Source of the DNA: Mycobacterium botniense
GTDB lineage: Bacteria > Actinomycetota > Actinomycetes > Mycobacteriales > Mycobacteriaceae
Assembly: GCF_010723305.1 (NCBI RefSeq)
Contig: NZ_BLKW01000004.1
Location: 1,178,001 to 1,242,000 of the forward strand
Direction of reading: 5' to 3'
Length of the DNA: 64,000 bases
A model generated the notes under the pieces. It saw nothing but the letters and a program-made list of their open reading frames with translations, was not told the origin of the DNA and ran no database searches. Of the stretch, positions 34,393-43,863 are shown piece after piece. Numbering within the stretch: the stretch's first letter is position 1; every line of letters starts with the position of its first letter. The position numbers were made by a program, and so were the translations under genes.

Positions 34393-34393
34393 G

Positions 34394-34969
34394 ATGACCC
34401 TGCTTCAGGTGATGGCCGACGGCGCAGCCGCCGATGTGCGGCTGCGCACCGACAACCCGGCCGAGATCGAGACCGAATTAGCCGGCCGCGGAATCAGGTT
34501 CGACCGCTGGCCCGCGCAGCCGGGACGCACCGCAACAGCGTCCGCCGCCGAGATCCTGGACGCCTACGGCGACCGGATCAGCGCACTCAATGCCGGCGGA
34601 CGCTACCGGGTCATCGACGTGGCCCGGCTGCATCCCGACGACCAAGACCCGGGCTGGGCGGCCACCGCCAAGGCCGCCCGGGACACGTTCCGTTCCGAGC
34701 ACCGTCACGCCGAGGACGAAGTGCGGTTCTTCGCCGCCGGGCGGGGCTGCTTCTACCTGCACCTGCCCGGGGAGGTCGTCGCGGTGGTGTGTGAAGAGGG
34801 TGACCTGCTGTCGGTGCCGGCCGCCACACGGCACTGGTTCGATATGGGTGAGCGCCCCGATTTCGTGGCGATCCGGTTTTTTGAACAGCAGGGCGGCTGG
34901 ATCGGCGACTTCACCGGCGACCCTATCGCCACACGGTTTCCGACGCTCGATGAGCTTGTCGCGGCATGA
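34394..34969 (+). CDS. mtnD: MtnD, acireductone dioxygenase
   Basis: 191 residues, cupin fold. The metal ligands HxH....E (EHRHAEDEVRFF, about 97-108) and a further His in AATRHWFDMGE (about 144) are present. It cleaves acireductone with O2 to 2-keto-4-methylthiobutyrate (Fe form), the methionine precursor. Start ATG 34394; the stop overlaps mtnC by 4 nt (ATGA). Confidence 0.94.
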   Translation: MTLLQVMADGAAADVRLRTDNPAEIETELAGRGIRFDRWPAQPGRTATASAAEILDAYGDRISALNAGGRYRVIDVARLHPDDQDPGWAATAKAARDTFRSEHRHAEDEVRFFAAGRGCFYLHLPGEVVAVVCEEGDLLSVPAATRHWFDMGERPDFVAIRFFEQQGGWIGDFTGDPIATRFPTLDELVAA

Positions 34970-35691
34970 TCACCGCGATCGTCCTCGACATCGAAGGCAC
35001 CACCAGCCCGACCCGCTCGGTGCGCGAGAACCTCTACGGCTACACCAAAGCCCGCCTCGGCCGGTGGCTGGCCGATAACCGCTGCGGCCCAGCCGATTCG
35101 GTGATAGCTGCCACCCGCGAACTGGCCGGACGACCCGAAGCCGACGCAACCGAGGTAACGGAAATCCTTTGCCGCTGGCTTGATTCGGATGTCAAGGCCG
35201 AACCGTTGAAGACCGCGCAGGGTTTGATCTGCGCGGAGGGTTTCCGCAGCGGCGACCTGCGTGGGGAATTCTTCGACGACGTACCGCCGGCGCTGTCCTC
35301 CTGGCATGACGCCGGCATAAGACTCTACGTGTACTCATCGGGTTCGGCTCGCAATCAACAGGATTGGTTTGCGCATGCCCGGGGTGGTGAGCTGGCGTCG
35401 TTGATCAGCGGCTGGTTCGACCTGACCACAGCCGGACCCAAGCGGGACGTGTCCTCCTACCGCAGGATCGCCGGGAGCATCGGACTGTCCGGGCAGCAGA
35501 TCCTGCTGCTCTCCGATCACGCCGACGAACTCGACGCCGCAGCGGCCGCGGGCTGGTCGGTGCTCGGCGTGACCCGCCCGGGCGAACCTCACCCGCCGCG
35601 GCCCCCGCACCGCTGGGTCACCACCTTCGCCGAGGTCGACGTGCTGTCGGCGCTGGGTGAGCACCGACCCGGTGCCGGCGGGTGTCGCTGA
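34966..35691 (+). CDS. mtnC: MtnC, enolase-phosphatase
   Basis: 241 residues of the HAD superfamily. Motif I is IVLDIEGTTSP (Asp nucleophile near residue 8; MtnC has Glu in the second acidic position), motif II is YSSGSARNQQ (about 123), and motif III/IV is LLLSDHADELDAA (about 182). It enolises and dephosphorylates 2,3-diketo-5-methylthiopentyl-1-phosphate to acireductone. It is followed after 28 nt by cobN, perhaps cotranscribed. Confidence 0.94.
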   Translation: MITAIVLDIEGTTSPTRSVRENLYGYTKARLGRWLADNRCGPADSVIAATRELAGRPEADATEVTEILCRWLDSDVKAEPLKTAQGLICAEGFRSGDLRGEFFDDVPPALSSWHDAGIRLYVYSSGSARNQQDWFAHARGGELASLISGWFDLTTAGPKRDVSSYRRIAGSIGLSGQQILLLSDHADELDAAAAAGWSVLGVTRPGEPHPPRPPHRWVTTFAEVDVLSALGEHRPGAGGCR

Positions 35692-35719
35692 TCCGGCGCT
35701 GGTGCGGTACGAATGACGG

Positions 35720-38700
35720 GTGCCCGACCCGACCGTGCTGTTGCTGTCAACATCTGACACCGATTTGATCACCGCCCGCGCGAGCGGCGCCACCTACCGG
35801 TGGGCCAACCCGGCACGACTGGCTGACCCCGCCACTGATACGGAGCTGTCCCGCCTGCTGGACGGCGCCGACGTCGTCGTGGTGCGGATCCTCGGCGGGT
35901 ACCGGGCTTGGCAGCACGGCATCGACACGGTACTGGCCAGCGGTCTTCCCACCATCCTGGTCAGCGGTGAACAAGCCCCGGACGCCGATCTGACCCAGCG
36001 GTCCACCGTCGCGGCCGGCATCGCGTTGCAGGCCCACGTCTATCTGGCCCACGGCGGCGTGGAAAACCTGCGCCAGTTGTACGCCTTCGTGTGCGACACC
36101 GTGCTGATGACCGGCATGGGGTTCAGCCCGCCGGCGCGCACCCCGAGCTGGGGGCTGCTGCAGCGTCCCCGGGCAGATGTCGACGGCCCGACTATCGCGG
36201 TGCTCTACTACCGCGCCCAGCAACTCGCCGGCAACACCGGCTACGTTGAGGCGCTGTGCCGGGCCATCGAATCCGCCGGGGGCCGCGCGCTGCCGGTGTA
36301 CTGCGCGTCGCTGCGCACCGCCGAACCCGACATGCTGCAGATGCTCGCTCAGGCTGACGCGATGGTCGTCACCGTGCTGGCCGCCGGGGGAGTCCGGCCC
36401 GCGACAGCGTCGGCCGGAGGCGACGACGACTCGTGGAACGTCGAAGATCTCGCGGCGCTGGATATTCCGATCCTGCAAGGATTGTGCCTGACCACCCCGC
36501 GGCAGCAATGGCACACCAGCGACGACGGGCTCAGCCCGCTCGATGTGGCCAGTCAGGTGGCGGTGCCGGAGTTCGACGGGCGCATCATCACAGTTCCTTT
36601 CTCGTTCAAAGAGATCGACGATGAAGGATTGATTTCCTACGTCGCCGACCCGGAACGCTGCGCGCGGGTCGCCGGCCTGGCGGTACGCCACGCGCAGCTG
36701 CGCCGGATCCCGAATCCGGAAAAACGGGTGGCGCTCGTGTTCTCCGCGTACCCGACCAAGCACGCCCGCATCGGTAACGCGGTGGGCCTGGACACCCCGG
36801 CCAGCGCCGTGCGGCTGTTGCAGGCCATGCGGGAGCACGGATATCAGGTCGGCGACATCCCCGGTGTCGACGCGCAAGACGGTGACGCGCTGGTGCACGC
36901 CCTGATCAAGCATGGTGGTCAGGATCCCGACTGGCTCACTGAGGCACAGCTGGCAGATAACCCCATCCGGGTGCGCGCCAGCGACTATCGCGCCTGGTTC
37001 GCTACCTTGCCCGCTGATTTCGCCGCGGCAGTACAGGAGCATTGGGGGCCGCCGCCGGGGGAGCTGTTCGTCGACCGCAGCCGCGACCCCGACGGTGAAA
37101 TCGTGATCGCGGCAATGCAAGCCGGCAATGTGGTGGTGATGATCCAGCCGCCGCGTGGGTTCGGCGACAACCCGGTGGCGATCTACCACGATCCGGACCT
37201 GCCGCCCAGTCACCACTACCTGGCGGCGTACCGCTGGCTGGGCACCGGTTTCCCCAACAGTTTCCAGGCCCACGCCATCGTGCACCTGGGCAAACACGGC
37301 AACCTGGAGTGGCTGCCGGGAAAGACGCTGGGGCTTTCGGCGGGTTGCGCGCCCGACGCCGCACTGGGCGATGTGCCGCTGGTGTACCCGTTTCTGGTCA
37401 ACGATCCCGGGGAGGGCACTCAGGCCAAACGGCGAGCGCACGCCGTACTGGTCGACCATCTCATCCCGCCGATGGCGCGCGCCGAAACGTACGGCGACAT
37501 AGCCCGTTTGGAGCAGCTGCTCGATGAACACGCGGCCATCGCCGTGCTGGATCCCGCGAAGCTGCCTGCAGTGCGCCAGGAGATCTGGACACTGATCCGG
37601 GCCGCCAGAATGGACCATGACCTCAACCTGGCCGGTCGGCCGGAAGATGACACGTTCGACGAGATGCTGCTGCACATCGACGGCTGGTTGTGTGAGATCA
37701 AAGACGTTCAGATCCGCGACGGGCTGCACATTCTTGGTCAAAAGCCAACAGGACAAGCCGAACTCGACCTGGTGCTGGCGATCCTGCGGGCCCGCCAGCT
37801 CTTCGGCGGTGCCACGTCCCTGCCCGGCCTGCGCCAGGCGCTGGGCCTGGCCGAGGACGGCAGCGATGAGCGCACCTCGGTCGACCGCGTTGAGGCACAG
37901 GCTCGGGAGCTGCTCACAGCTCTGCAGCAAAGGGCCTGGGACGCAGACGCTGTCGAACAGCTCACCGACGATCCCGCAGTTGCGGCGGTACTGCGGTTCG
38001 CCGCCACCCAGGTGGTCCCGCGGCTGGCGGGCACATCCACCGAGATCGAGCAGGTCCTTCGCGCGCTGGACGGGCGCTTCATCGCTGCCGGCCCGTCGGG
38101 CTCGCCGCTGCGCGGTCTGGTCAACGTTTTGCCCACCGGGCGCAACTTCTACTCCATCGACCCCAAAGCCGTGCCATCGCGGCTGGCTTGGGAAACCGGT
38201 GTAGCACTTGCGGAGTCGCTGCTGGCGCGGTACCGCAGCGACTACGGGCACTGGCCCCGTTCAGTCGGGCTTTCGGTTTGGGGAACCTCCGCGATGCGGA
38301 CTGCCGGCGATGACGTCGCCGAAGTGCTTGCACTGCTGGGTGTTCGGCCAATCTGGGATGACGCCTCGCGCCGGGTCCTCGATCTCACGCCGATACCGCT
38401 GGAAGAGCTGGGCCGGCCCCGTATCGACGTCACGGTGCGCGTTTCCGGGTTCTTCCGCGACGCGTTTCCGCACGTCATCACGCTGCTCGACGACGCCGTG
38501 CAACTGGTCGCGGGCCTCGACGAACCCGAGCACGACAATTACGTGCGCGCCCACGCCCAGGCCGATCTGACGGAACATGGCGATCAACGCCGGTCCACTA
38601 TAAGGATTTTCGGGTCCAAGCCGGGCACATATGGTGCCGGGTTGCTGCAGCTGATCGACAGCCGCAACTGGCGCGACGATACCGACCTCGCCCAGGTCTA

Positions 38701-39316
38701 CACGGCTTGGGGCGGCTACGCCTATGGCCGTGGTCTCGACGGCCGGGAGGCCGGCGCGGATATGAACCGCCAATATCGCCGCATCGCGGTGGCGGCGAAG
38801 AACACCGACACCCGCGAGCATGACATCGCCGACTCCGACGATTACTTCCAATACCATGGCGGGATGGTGGCTACGGTGCGCGCGCTGACCGGACAGGCGC
38901 CGGCCGCCTATATCGGCGACAACACCCGGCCCGATGCGGTGCGCACCCGCACACTCTCGGAGGAAACCACACGTGTCTTCCGTGCCCGGGTGGTCAACCC
39001 CCGCTGGATCGCGGCCATGCGCAGGCACGGTTACAAGGGTGCTTTCGAGATGGCGGCTACCGTCGACTACTTGTTCGGGTACGACGCCACGGCACACGTG
39101 ATGGCCGACTGGATGTACGAGCAGCTCGCTGAGCATTACGTACTGGACGCGCAGAACCGCAAATTCCTGGCCGAGTCCAACCCGTGGGCACTGCACGGGA
39201 TGGCTGAGCGGTTGCTGGAAGCCGTCAGCCGGGGCATGTGGGCCAACCCGCCGGGCGAAACAGTGGACGGCCTGCGCCAGGTGTTGCTGCATACCGAGGG
39301 CGAGCTGGAAGGGTGA
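35720..39316 (+). CDS. cobN: CobN, large subunit of aerobic cobaltochelatase
   Basis: 1198 residues, normal for CobN. Contains family stretches LFVDRSRDPDGEIVIAAMQ, AIVHLGKHGNLEWLPGKTL (about 523) and a C-terminal YFQYHGGMVATVRALTG (about 1050). With CobS and CobT (not in this window) it inserts cobalt into hydrogenobyrinate a,c-diamide using ATP. GTG 35720 gives VPDPTVLLLSTSDTDL. In M. tuberculosis it lies next to cobGH-IJ and Rv2061c, as here apart from the mtn genes and a P450. Confidence 0.95.
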   Translation: MPDPTVLLLSTSDTDLITARASGATYRWANPARLADPATDTELSRLLDGADVVVVRILGGYRAWQHGIDTVLASGLPTILVSGEQAPDADLTQRSTVAAGIALQAHVYLAHGGVENLRQLYAFVCDTVLMTGMGFSPPARTPSWGLLQRPRADVDGPTIAVLYYRAQQLAGNTGYVEALCRAIESAGGRALPVYCASLRTAEPDMLQMLAQADAMVVTVLAAGGVRPATASAGGDDDSWNVEDLAALDIPILQGLCLTTPRQQWHTSDDGLSPLDVASQVAVPEFDGRIITVPFSFKEIDDEGLISYVADPERCARVAGLAVRHAQLRRIPNPEKRVALVFSAYPTKHARIGNAVGLDTPASAVRLLQAMREHGYQVGDIPGVDAQDGDALVHALIKHGGQDPDWLTEAQLADNPIRVRASDYRAWFATLPADFAAAVQEHWGPPPGELFVDRSRDPDGEIVIAAMQAGNVVVMIQPPRGFGDNPVAIYHDPDLPPSHHYLAAYRWLGTGFPNSFQAHAIVHLGKHGNLEWLPGKTLGLSAGCAPDAALGDVPLVYPFLVNDPGEGTQAKRRAHAVLVDHLIPPMARAETYGDIARLEQLLDEHAAIAVLDPAKLPAVRQEIWTLIRAARMDHDLNLAGRPEDDTFDEMLLHIDGWLCEIKDVQIRDGLHILGQKPTGQAELDLVLAILRARQLFGGATSLPGLRQALGLAEDGSDERTSVDRVEAQARELLTALQQRAWDADAVEQLTDDPAVAAVLRFAATQVVPRLAGTSTEIEQVLRALDGRFIAAGPSGSPLRGLVNVLPTGRNFYSIDPKAVPSRLAWETGVALAESLLARYRSDYGHWPRSVGLSVWGTSAMRTAGDDVAEVLALLGVRPIWDDASRRVLDLTPIPLEELGRPRIDVTVRVSGFFRDAFPHVITLLDDAVQLVAGLDEPEHDNYVRAHAQADLTEHGDQRRSTIRIFGSKPGTYGAGLLQLIDSRNWRDDTDLAQVYTAWGGYAYGRGLDGREAGADMNRQYRRIAVAAKNTDTREHDIADSDDYFQYHGGMVATVRALTGQAPAAYIGDNTRPDAVRTRTLSEETTRVFRARVVNPRWIAAMRRHGYKGAFEMAATVDYLFGYDATAHVMADWMYEQLAEHYVLDAQNRKFLAESNPWALHGMAERLLEAVSRGMWANPPGETVDGLRQVLLHTEGELEG

Positions 39317-39531
39317 GCTGGCGCGCACCAGCCAGCGGGTCCCCCGGGGTCGCGGGGATACCGTCGACCAGCGCCGCAAACCGCCATGCGGGTACGGCCG
39401 ACGGGGGTGCGGATGCTCCGACGGTTGGCGGAGCACGGTCTCGGGTACTTCACATGTGCAGTGCCCTGTTGGGTAGCGTCGGTCACCCGTTACCGGCGAC
39501 GAGGTAGTTTCGCGTGAGGTGGTTTCCCGCC

Positions 39532-40899
39532 ATGGGTAAAGCGGTTAGCGTCGAGAATCAAACTGCGGCAACACATTCCGCGGCGAAATTGCCGCCGGGT
39601 CCGCCGCGGATCGTTCCCGGGCCAGTGCAGGGTATCGCGTTCTTCGCTGCCCGGCGGTGGGTCACTCGGCAGCTGGCACGACGATACGGCAGCGCGTTCC
39701 GGCTGACCGTGCCGGTATTCGGTCGCCTGGTCGTCGTGGTCGATCCGCAGCTGGCCAAGCAGGTTTTCGCCGCCGGCCCCGAGGATCTCGGCAGTATCAA
39801 ACCCAATCTCAGCCGGCTACTGGGGCCGGGTTCGGTGTTCGGACTTGACGGCGCCGATCACCGCAGGCGGCGGCGATTTCTGGCTGAGCCCTTTCACGCC
39901 AAGAACATGAAAAACTACCAGGACATCGTCGAAGAAGAGACGCTTCGCGAAGTGGCTAGCTGGCCGGAGGGCACGCCGTTTCCGACACTGCCCTCGATGA
40001 AGCGGATCACCCTCAACGTCATCCTGCGCGCGGTTTTCGGCGCGCAGGGCGCCGATCTCGACGAACTGCGGCAGGTGATCCCGCAGTGGGCCAAGTGGGC
40101 GTCCCGGCTGGCGACGTTGCCGAAACCGGCGCGAAACTACGGGCGTTTCACGCCGTGGGGCCGGCTGGCGGAATGGCGGCGCAAGTACGACACGATCGTC
40201 GACAGACTGATCGACACGGCACAGGCCGATCCGCACCTGGCGGATCGGTCCGACATCCTCGCGCTGATGCTGCGCAGTTGCTACGACGACGGTTCAGCCA
40301 TGTCGCGCGAGGATATCCACGACGACCTGCTAACACTGCTCGTCGCGGGCCACGAAACGACCGCCACCACGCTGGGCTGGGTATTCGAACGCCTGAGCCG
40401 CCACCCCGAAGTGCTGTCCGCCCTGGTGGCCGAATGCGAGACCGCCGACAACGAGCTACGCCATGCGGCGATCTACGAGGTGCAGCGCACCAGGCCGGTC
40501 ATCGATTTCTCCGGCCGCCGGGTCACCGCCCCGGGGTTTGAGCTCGGCGACTGGGTCATTCCCCGGGGTTACTCGATCGTCGTCAGCATCTCGGCCTGCC
40601 ACACCAACCCCGACGAGTTTCCCGACCCTGACCGCTTCGATCCGCGCCGCTACATCGACGGCAAACCGTCCACCTTCGCCTGGATCCCCTTCGGCGGCGG
40701 GGCGCGGCGTTGCGCGGGCGCTGCCTTCGCCAAGATGGAAATGAACGTCGTGCTACGAACCGTGTTGCGGCACTTCACTATCGAAACCACAACAGCTCCA
40801 GGCGAGAAGTGGCGAACCGGCGGCCTTGGGTTCATGCCCAAAAACGGTGGGCGGGTCGTGGTGCATCGGCTCGTGACGGACCGCCCCGTTGCCGCCTGA
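39532..40899 (+). CDS. cytochrome P450
   Basis: 455 residues. Proline-rich entry PPGPPRIVPGP, I-helix oxygen-binding motif AGHETTATT (about 276), a K-helix-like ELRHAAIYEVQRTRP in which the usual ExxR reads less canonically (EVQR), and the haem loop FGGGARRCAGAAF with axial Cys (about 393). Resembles the CYP135/137/138 group of mycobacteria; substrate unknown. ATG 39532 used, with an in-frame GTG 39514 also possible. It lies between cobN and the Rv2061c homologue, which I recall as adjacent in M. tuberculosis. Confidence 0.92.
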   Translation: MGKAVSVENQTAATHSAAKLPPGPPRIVPGPVQGIAFFAARRWVTRQLARRYGSAFRLTVPVFGRLVVVVDPQLAKQVFAAGPEDLGSIKPNLSRLLGPGSVFGLDGADHRRRRRFLAEPFHAKNMKNYQDIVEEETLREVASWPEGTPFPTLPSMKRITLNVILRAVFGAQGADLDELRQVIPQWAKWASRLATLPKPARNYGRFTPWGRLAEWRRKYDTIVDRLIDTAQADPHLADRSDILALMLRSCYDDGSAMSREDIHDDLLTLLVAGHETTATTLGWVFERLSRHPEVLSALVAECETADNELRHAAIYEVQRTRPVIDFSGRRVTAPGFELGDWVIPRGYSIVVSISACHTNPDEFPDPDRFDPRRYIDGKPSTFAWIPFGGGARRCAGAAFAKMEMNVVLRTVLRHFTIETTTAPGEKWRTGGLGFMPKNGGRVVVHRLVTDRPVAA

Positions 40900-40937
40900 T
40901 GCCACTGTCACGGCCGGCGCGAGATTAGATTAGCGCT

Positions 40938-41321
40938 GTGACTGACAGCTTCACCGATATTGCTCGATCTCGCTACATCTTGTTGACCACGTTCACCAAG
41001 GACGGCCGACCCAAGCCGACCCCCGTCTGGGCCGCCCTCGACGGCGACCGGCTGCTGGTCATCACGGGCGAAAAGTCCTGGAAGGTGAAGCGGATCCGCA
41101 ACTCGCCCCGCGTCACGCTGGCCGCCTGCGATATGCGTGGCCGCCCGCGGTCCGCCGCGGTTGAAGCCACAGCGACCATCTTGGACAAGTCATACAACGG
41201 GGCCGTCTACGACGCCATCGGTAAGCGGTACGGCCTGATCGGTCGGCTCTTTAACCTGTTCAGCAAGCTGCGGGGCGGCATGGACAACAATGTGGGGCTT
41301 GAGCTGAGGCCAGCGCACTGA
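40938..41321 (+). CDS. F420-binding PPOX-class protein (Rv2061c homologue)
   Basis: 127 residues, split beta-barrel. YILLTTFTKDGRPKPTPVW is the typical opening of F420/flavin-dependent PPOX-class proteins, and GEKSWKVKRIRNSPRVTLA fits the cofactor-binding strand. Substrate unknown. GTG 40938. It stands 38 nt after the P450 and could cooperate with it, but there is no direct evidence. Confidence 0.85.
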   Translation: MTDSFTDIARSRYILLTTFTKDGRPKPTPVWAALDGDRLLVITGEKSWKVKRIRNSPRVTLAACDMRGRPRSAAVEATATILDKSYNGAVYDAIGKRYGLIGRLFNLFSKLRGGMDNNVGLELRPAH

Positions 41322-41360
41322 GGGGCCGGCGGCTCGGCGCTGGCGGGGCATCGCCCGCAG

Positions 41361-42068
41361 CTAGGGCGGCGCATCAGTGCGCAGATGTTCGGCGAAGAAC
41401 GCGAATACGCGACTCCACGCGTCCTCGGAAGCGATCTCGTTATAGCCGAATCCGGTGATTCGCAGCAGCGGTTGACCGGGGAGTTTGTTGGCGAAGCTGT
41501 GCCCCGCGTGCGGATAAACCTTGATATCGGCGGTGATGTGCTTCTCCAGGGCAGCTTGCCGCAGTTTGGTGGCTGCGCCGATGCCCAACGGGTCACGGGC
41601 GCCGAAGCTGGCCACGATCGGGCAGGCCCCGTCGAGTAGCGCGCTGAGGTTGCGGGGCAACGGTGTGCCGTAGAACGGCGCAGACGCGCCGAAACCCTTT
41701 GGCGACAGCACTAAAGCAAACCGGCCACCCATGCAGAAACCGACGATGCCGACACGGCCGGTGCATTCCGCCATCGACTGCAGGTGATCACGTGCCGCCA
41801 TGATGTCATCAACAGCGCGGCCCCGTCTGGTCAGCAGATCCCGAAAGACTGCTGTGACGCAGCGCGCCCATCCTCCCCGCGCGAACAGGTTCGGGGTGAG
41901 CGCCACATATCCCGCCGCGGCGATGTGATCGGAGATCCGCTGCTTGTCCCGGCCGTAGCCGATGGCATCGTGCACCACGACCACACCCGGCCACGGGCCC
42001 TGCCCTTCAGGGATGCCCAGCACCGCATCGATCGGGCCGGCGGGCGTGTCGATGGTGATTGCTGTCAT
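41361..42068 (-). CDS. dienelactone hydrolase family protein (Rv2054 homologue)
   Basis: 235 residues, alpha/beta hydrolase. The nucleophile elbow is GFCMGGR (Cys, about residue 112), with an Asp in GARDPLG (about 157-162) and His in PHAGHSFANK (about 187), the Cys-Asp-His set of dienelactone hydrolases. Substrate unknown. Divergent from the amidohydrolase at 42184, with 115 nt between. Confidence 0.9.
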   Translation of the reverse strand: MTAITIDTPAGPIDAVLGIPEGQGPWPGVVVVHDAIGYGRDKQRISDHIAAAGYVALTPNLFARGGWARCVTAVFRDLLTRRGRAVDDIMAARDHLQSMAECTGRVGIVGFCMGGRFALVLSPKGFGASAPFYGTPLPRNLSALLDGACPIVASFGARDPLGIGAATKLRQAALEKHITADIKVYPHAGHSFANKLPGQPLLRITGFGYNEIASEDAWSRVFAFFAEHLRTDAPP

Positions 42069-42183
42069 AATCCACTATCTAAGCCGGGCGTGGGACAGGA
42101 CCGCAGCCGGGGCCCGGTGATAGTCGTCCGTGCTGATGCGGCCTGAGGGGGTTCGCCGTCAGCACTGCCCGTAACGTTGCACT

Positions 42184-43863
42184 GTGACCCGGCATTCGGT
42201 GGAGCTGCTGGTGGGGGGTCGGATATACAGCTCATCTCATCCTGACGCCACCGCGATGGCGGTGCGCGACGGTGTGGTCGTGTGGCTGGGCGCGGATAAC
42301 ACCGGCCGCGCGCACTTCCCCCATGCCCGGGTCGTCGATCTCGACGACGGGTTTGTCACGCCCGCCTTCGTCGACAGCCACATCCACGTCACCGCCACCG
42401 GCCTGACTCTCACGGGGCTGGATTTGCGGCCGGCCACGTCACGTCGCCACTGTCTGCGGATGGTCGCCGACTACGCGGCCGCCCATCGCGGCCAGCCGGT
42501 GTGGGGACACGGCTGGGACGAGTCACGTTGGCCCGAACACGAACCGCCGAGCACCGCCGAGCTGGACGCGGTACTCGGCGACCGGCCCGGCTACCTGGCC
42601 CGTATCGATATGCATTCGGCGCTGGCGTCCAGCGCGCTACGCCGCTTGGTGCCCGGATTGGCCGGAGCAGCCGGCTTCTCCGCCCAGCGGCCCCTTGTCG
42701 GCGAGGCTCATCGGCTGGTGCGGGCCGCGGCCCGCGGCCGGTTGACGGGCGGGCAACTGGCAGAGGCCCGCACCGCGGCGCTGGACGCCGCCGCTGCGTG
42801 CGGCATCGTTGCGGTGCACGAATGCGCAGGCCCGGGTATCGGCGGGCTCGACGACTGGCAGCGCGTCCGCGACAGCGGCCATCGTGTCGAGGTGATCGGT
42901 TACTGGGGCGAGGCGGTGACCAGCCCGGGCCGCGCCCGCCACCTGCTGCGCGAGACCGGTGCCCGCGGACTGGCCGGTGATCTGTTCGTCGATGGAGCAC
43001 TGGGCTCGCGCACCGCCTGGCTGCACGAACCCTACGCCGATTCGCCGGAGAGCAGCGGTGTCTGCTACCTCGACCCGGAGGCGATCACCGCACACCTGCG
43101 CGCATGTACCGAAGCCGGCGTCACGGCCGGGTTTCACGTCATCGGCGATGCCGCGGTCTCGGCGGTGGTCACCGCCTTAGAACAGGTGGTCGACGCTTTC
43201 GGGGTGGCCGCTGTCGCGCGCTGCGGGCACCGCTTGGAACATGTGGAGATGGTCACCGCAGATCAGGCAGCCAAACTGGCGGCCTGGGGTGTGATCGCCA
43301 GTGTGCAACCCAACTTCGATGCGCTCTGGGGTGGTCGGCACGGGATGTACGCTGACCGGCTGGGCGCCGAGCGAGCCAGCCGGCTCAACAATGTCGCGCT
43401 GTTAGCATCGCAAGGCGTGCCACTCGCGTTCGGTTCCGACGCGCCGGTGACTGATCTGAATCCGTGGACGAGCGTGCGGGCGGCGGCCAATCACCGCACG
43501 CCCGGCAGTGCGGTATCAGCACAGGCGGCGTTCGCCGCTGCGACTCGCGGGGGCTGGCGGGCCGCCGGGGTCCGCGACGCCCTGGCGGGCACACTGACGC
43601 CCGGCGCACCGGCGTCCTACGCCATTTGGGATATCGGGGAACTCGACAGTGGCGCACCAACGTGGTTGGCGGAGGTGTCCGCCCATCGCGGTGCGGAGCA
43701 TAGCGGCGTGAGCCGCCCGGGCCGCAGTGGTGGGGCGGACGCTCGCCGGCGCGGGCCGGCTGCTCTGCGTTCGCGGGTCCCGGCATTACCGCGGCTGGGG
43801 CCCGCCGACGCCTTGCCGCGATGCCGGCAAACCGTCCGCGGGGGACTCGTCATCTATGGCTGA
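42184..43863 (+). CDS. amidohydrolase-3 family protein (Rv2052c homologue)
   Basis: 559 residues. The metal-binding HxH of the amidohydrolase barrel is in [11 protein letters not shown] (about 61-63), further ligands appear in [10 protein letters not shown] and [10 protein letters not shown], and the catalytic Asp is in [12 protein letters not shown] (about 420). The product resembles YtcJ-type enzymes of unknown substrate. The last 60 residues include an Arg/Gly-rich stretch ([16 protein letters not shown]) that looks unusual for the family, then a normal ending. GTG 42184. The stop overlaps lnt by 8 nt. Confidence 0.87.
   Translation: MTRHSVELLVGGRIYSSSHPDATAMAVRDGVVVWLGADNTGRAHFPHARVVDLDDGFVTPAFVDSHIHVTATGLTLTGLDLRPATSRRHCLRMVADYAAAHRGQPVWGHGWDESRWPEHEPPSTAELDAVLGDRPGYLARIDMHSALASSALRRLVPGLAGAAGFSAQRPLVGEAHRLVRAAARGRLTGGQLAEARTAALDAAAACGIVAVHECAGPGIGGLDDWQRVRDSGHRVEVIGYWGEAVTSPGRARHLLRETGARGLAGDLFVDGALGSRTAWLHEPYADSPESSGVCYLDPEAITAHLRACTEAGVTAGFHVIGDAAVSAVVTALEQVVDAFGVAAVARCGHRLEHVEMVTADQAAKLAAWGVIASVQPNFDALWGGRHGMYADRLGAERASRLNNVALLASQGVPLAFGSDAPVTDLNPWTSVRAAANHRTPGSAVSAQAAFAAATRGGWRAAGVRDALAGTLTPGAPASYAIWDIGELDSGAPTWLAEVSAHRGAEHSGVSRPGRSGGADARRRGPAALRSRVPALPRLGPADALPRCRQTVRGGLVIYG

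Noticed and set aside
19927..35719. cobalamin riboswitch before any cob operon
   Set aside because: I looked in the gaps at 19919-19950, 20701-20749, 32638-32790 and 35692-35719 for B12-box-like sequence and saw none; the gaps are also too short for the full element.
35747..38251. 834-codon minus-strand frame opposite cobN
   Set aside because: High-GC shadow of cobN; His/Arg/Gln-rich and no family resemblance.
43727..43855. upstream start for lnt
   Set aside because: Lies inside the amidohydrolase gene; ATG 43856 gives a normal Lnt N-terminus and a short overlap.
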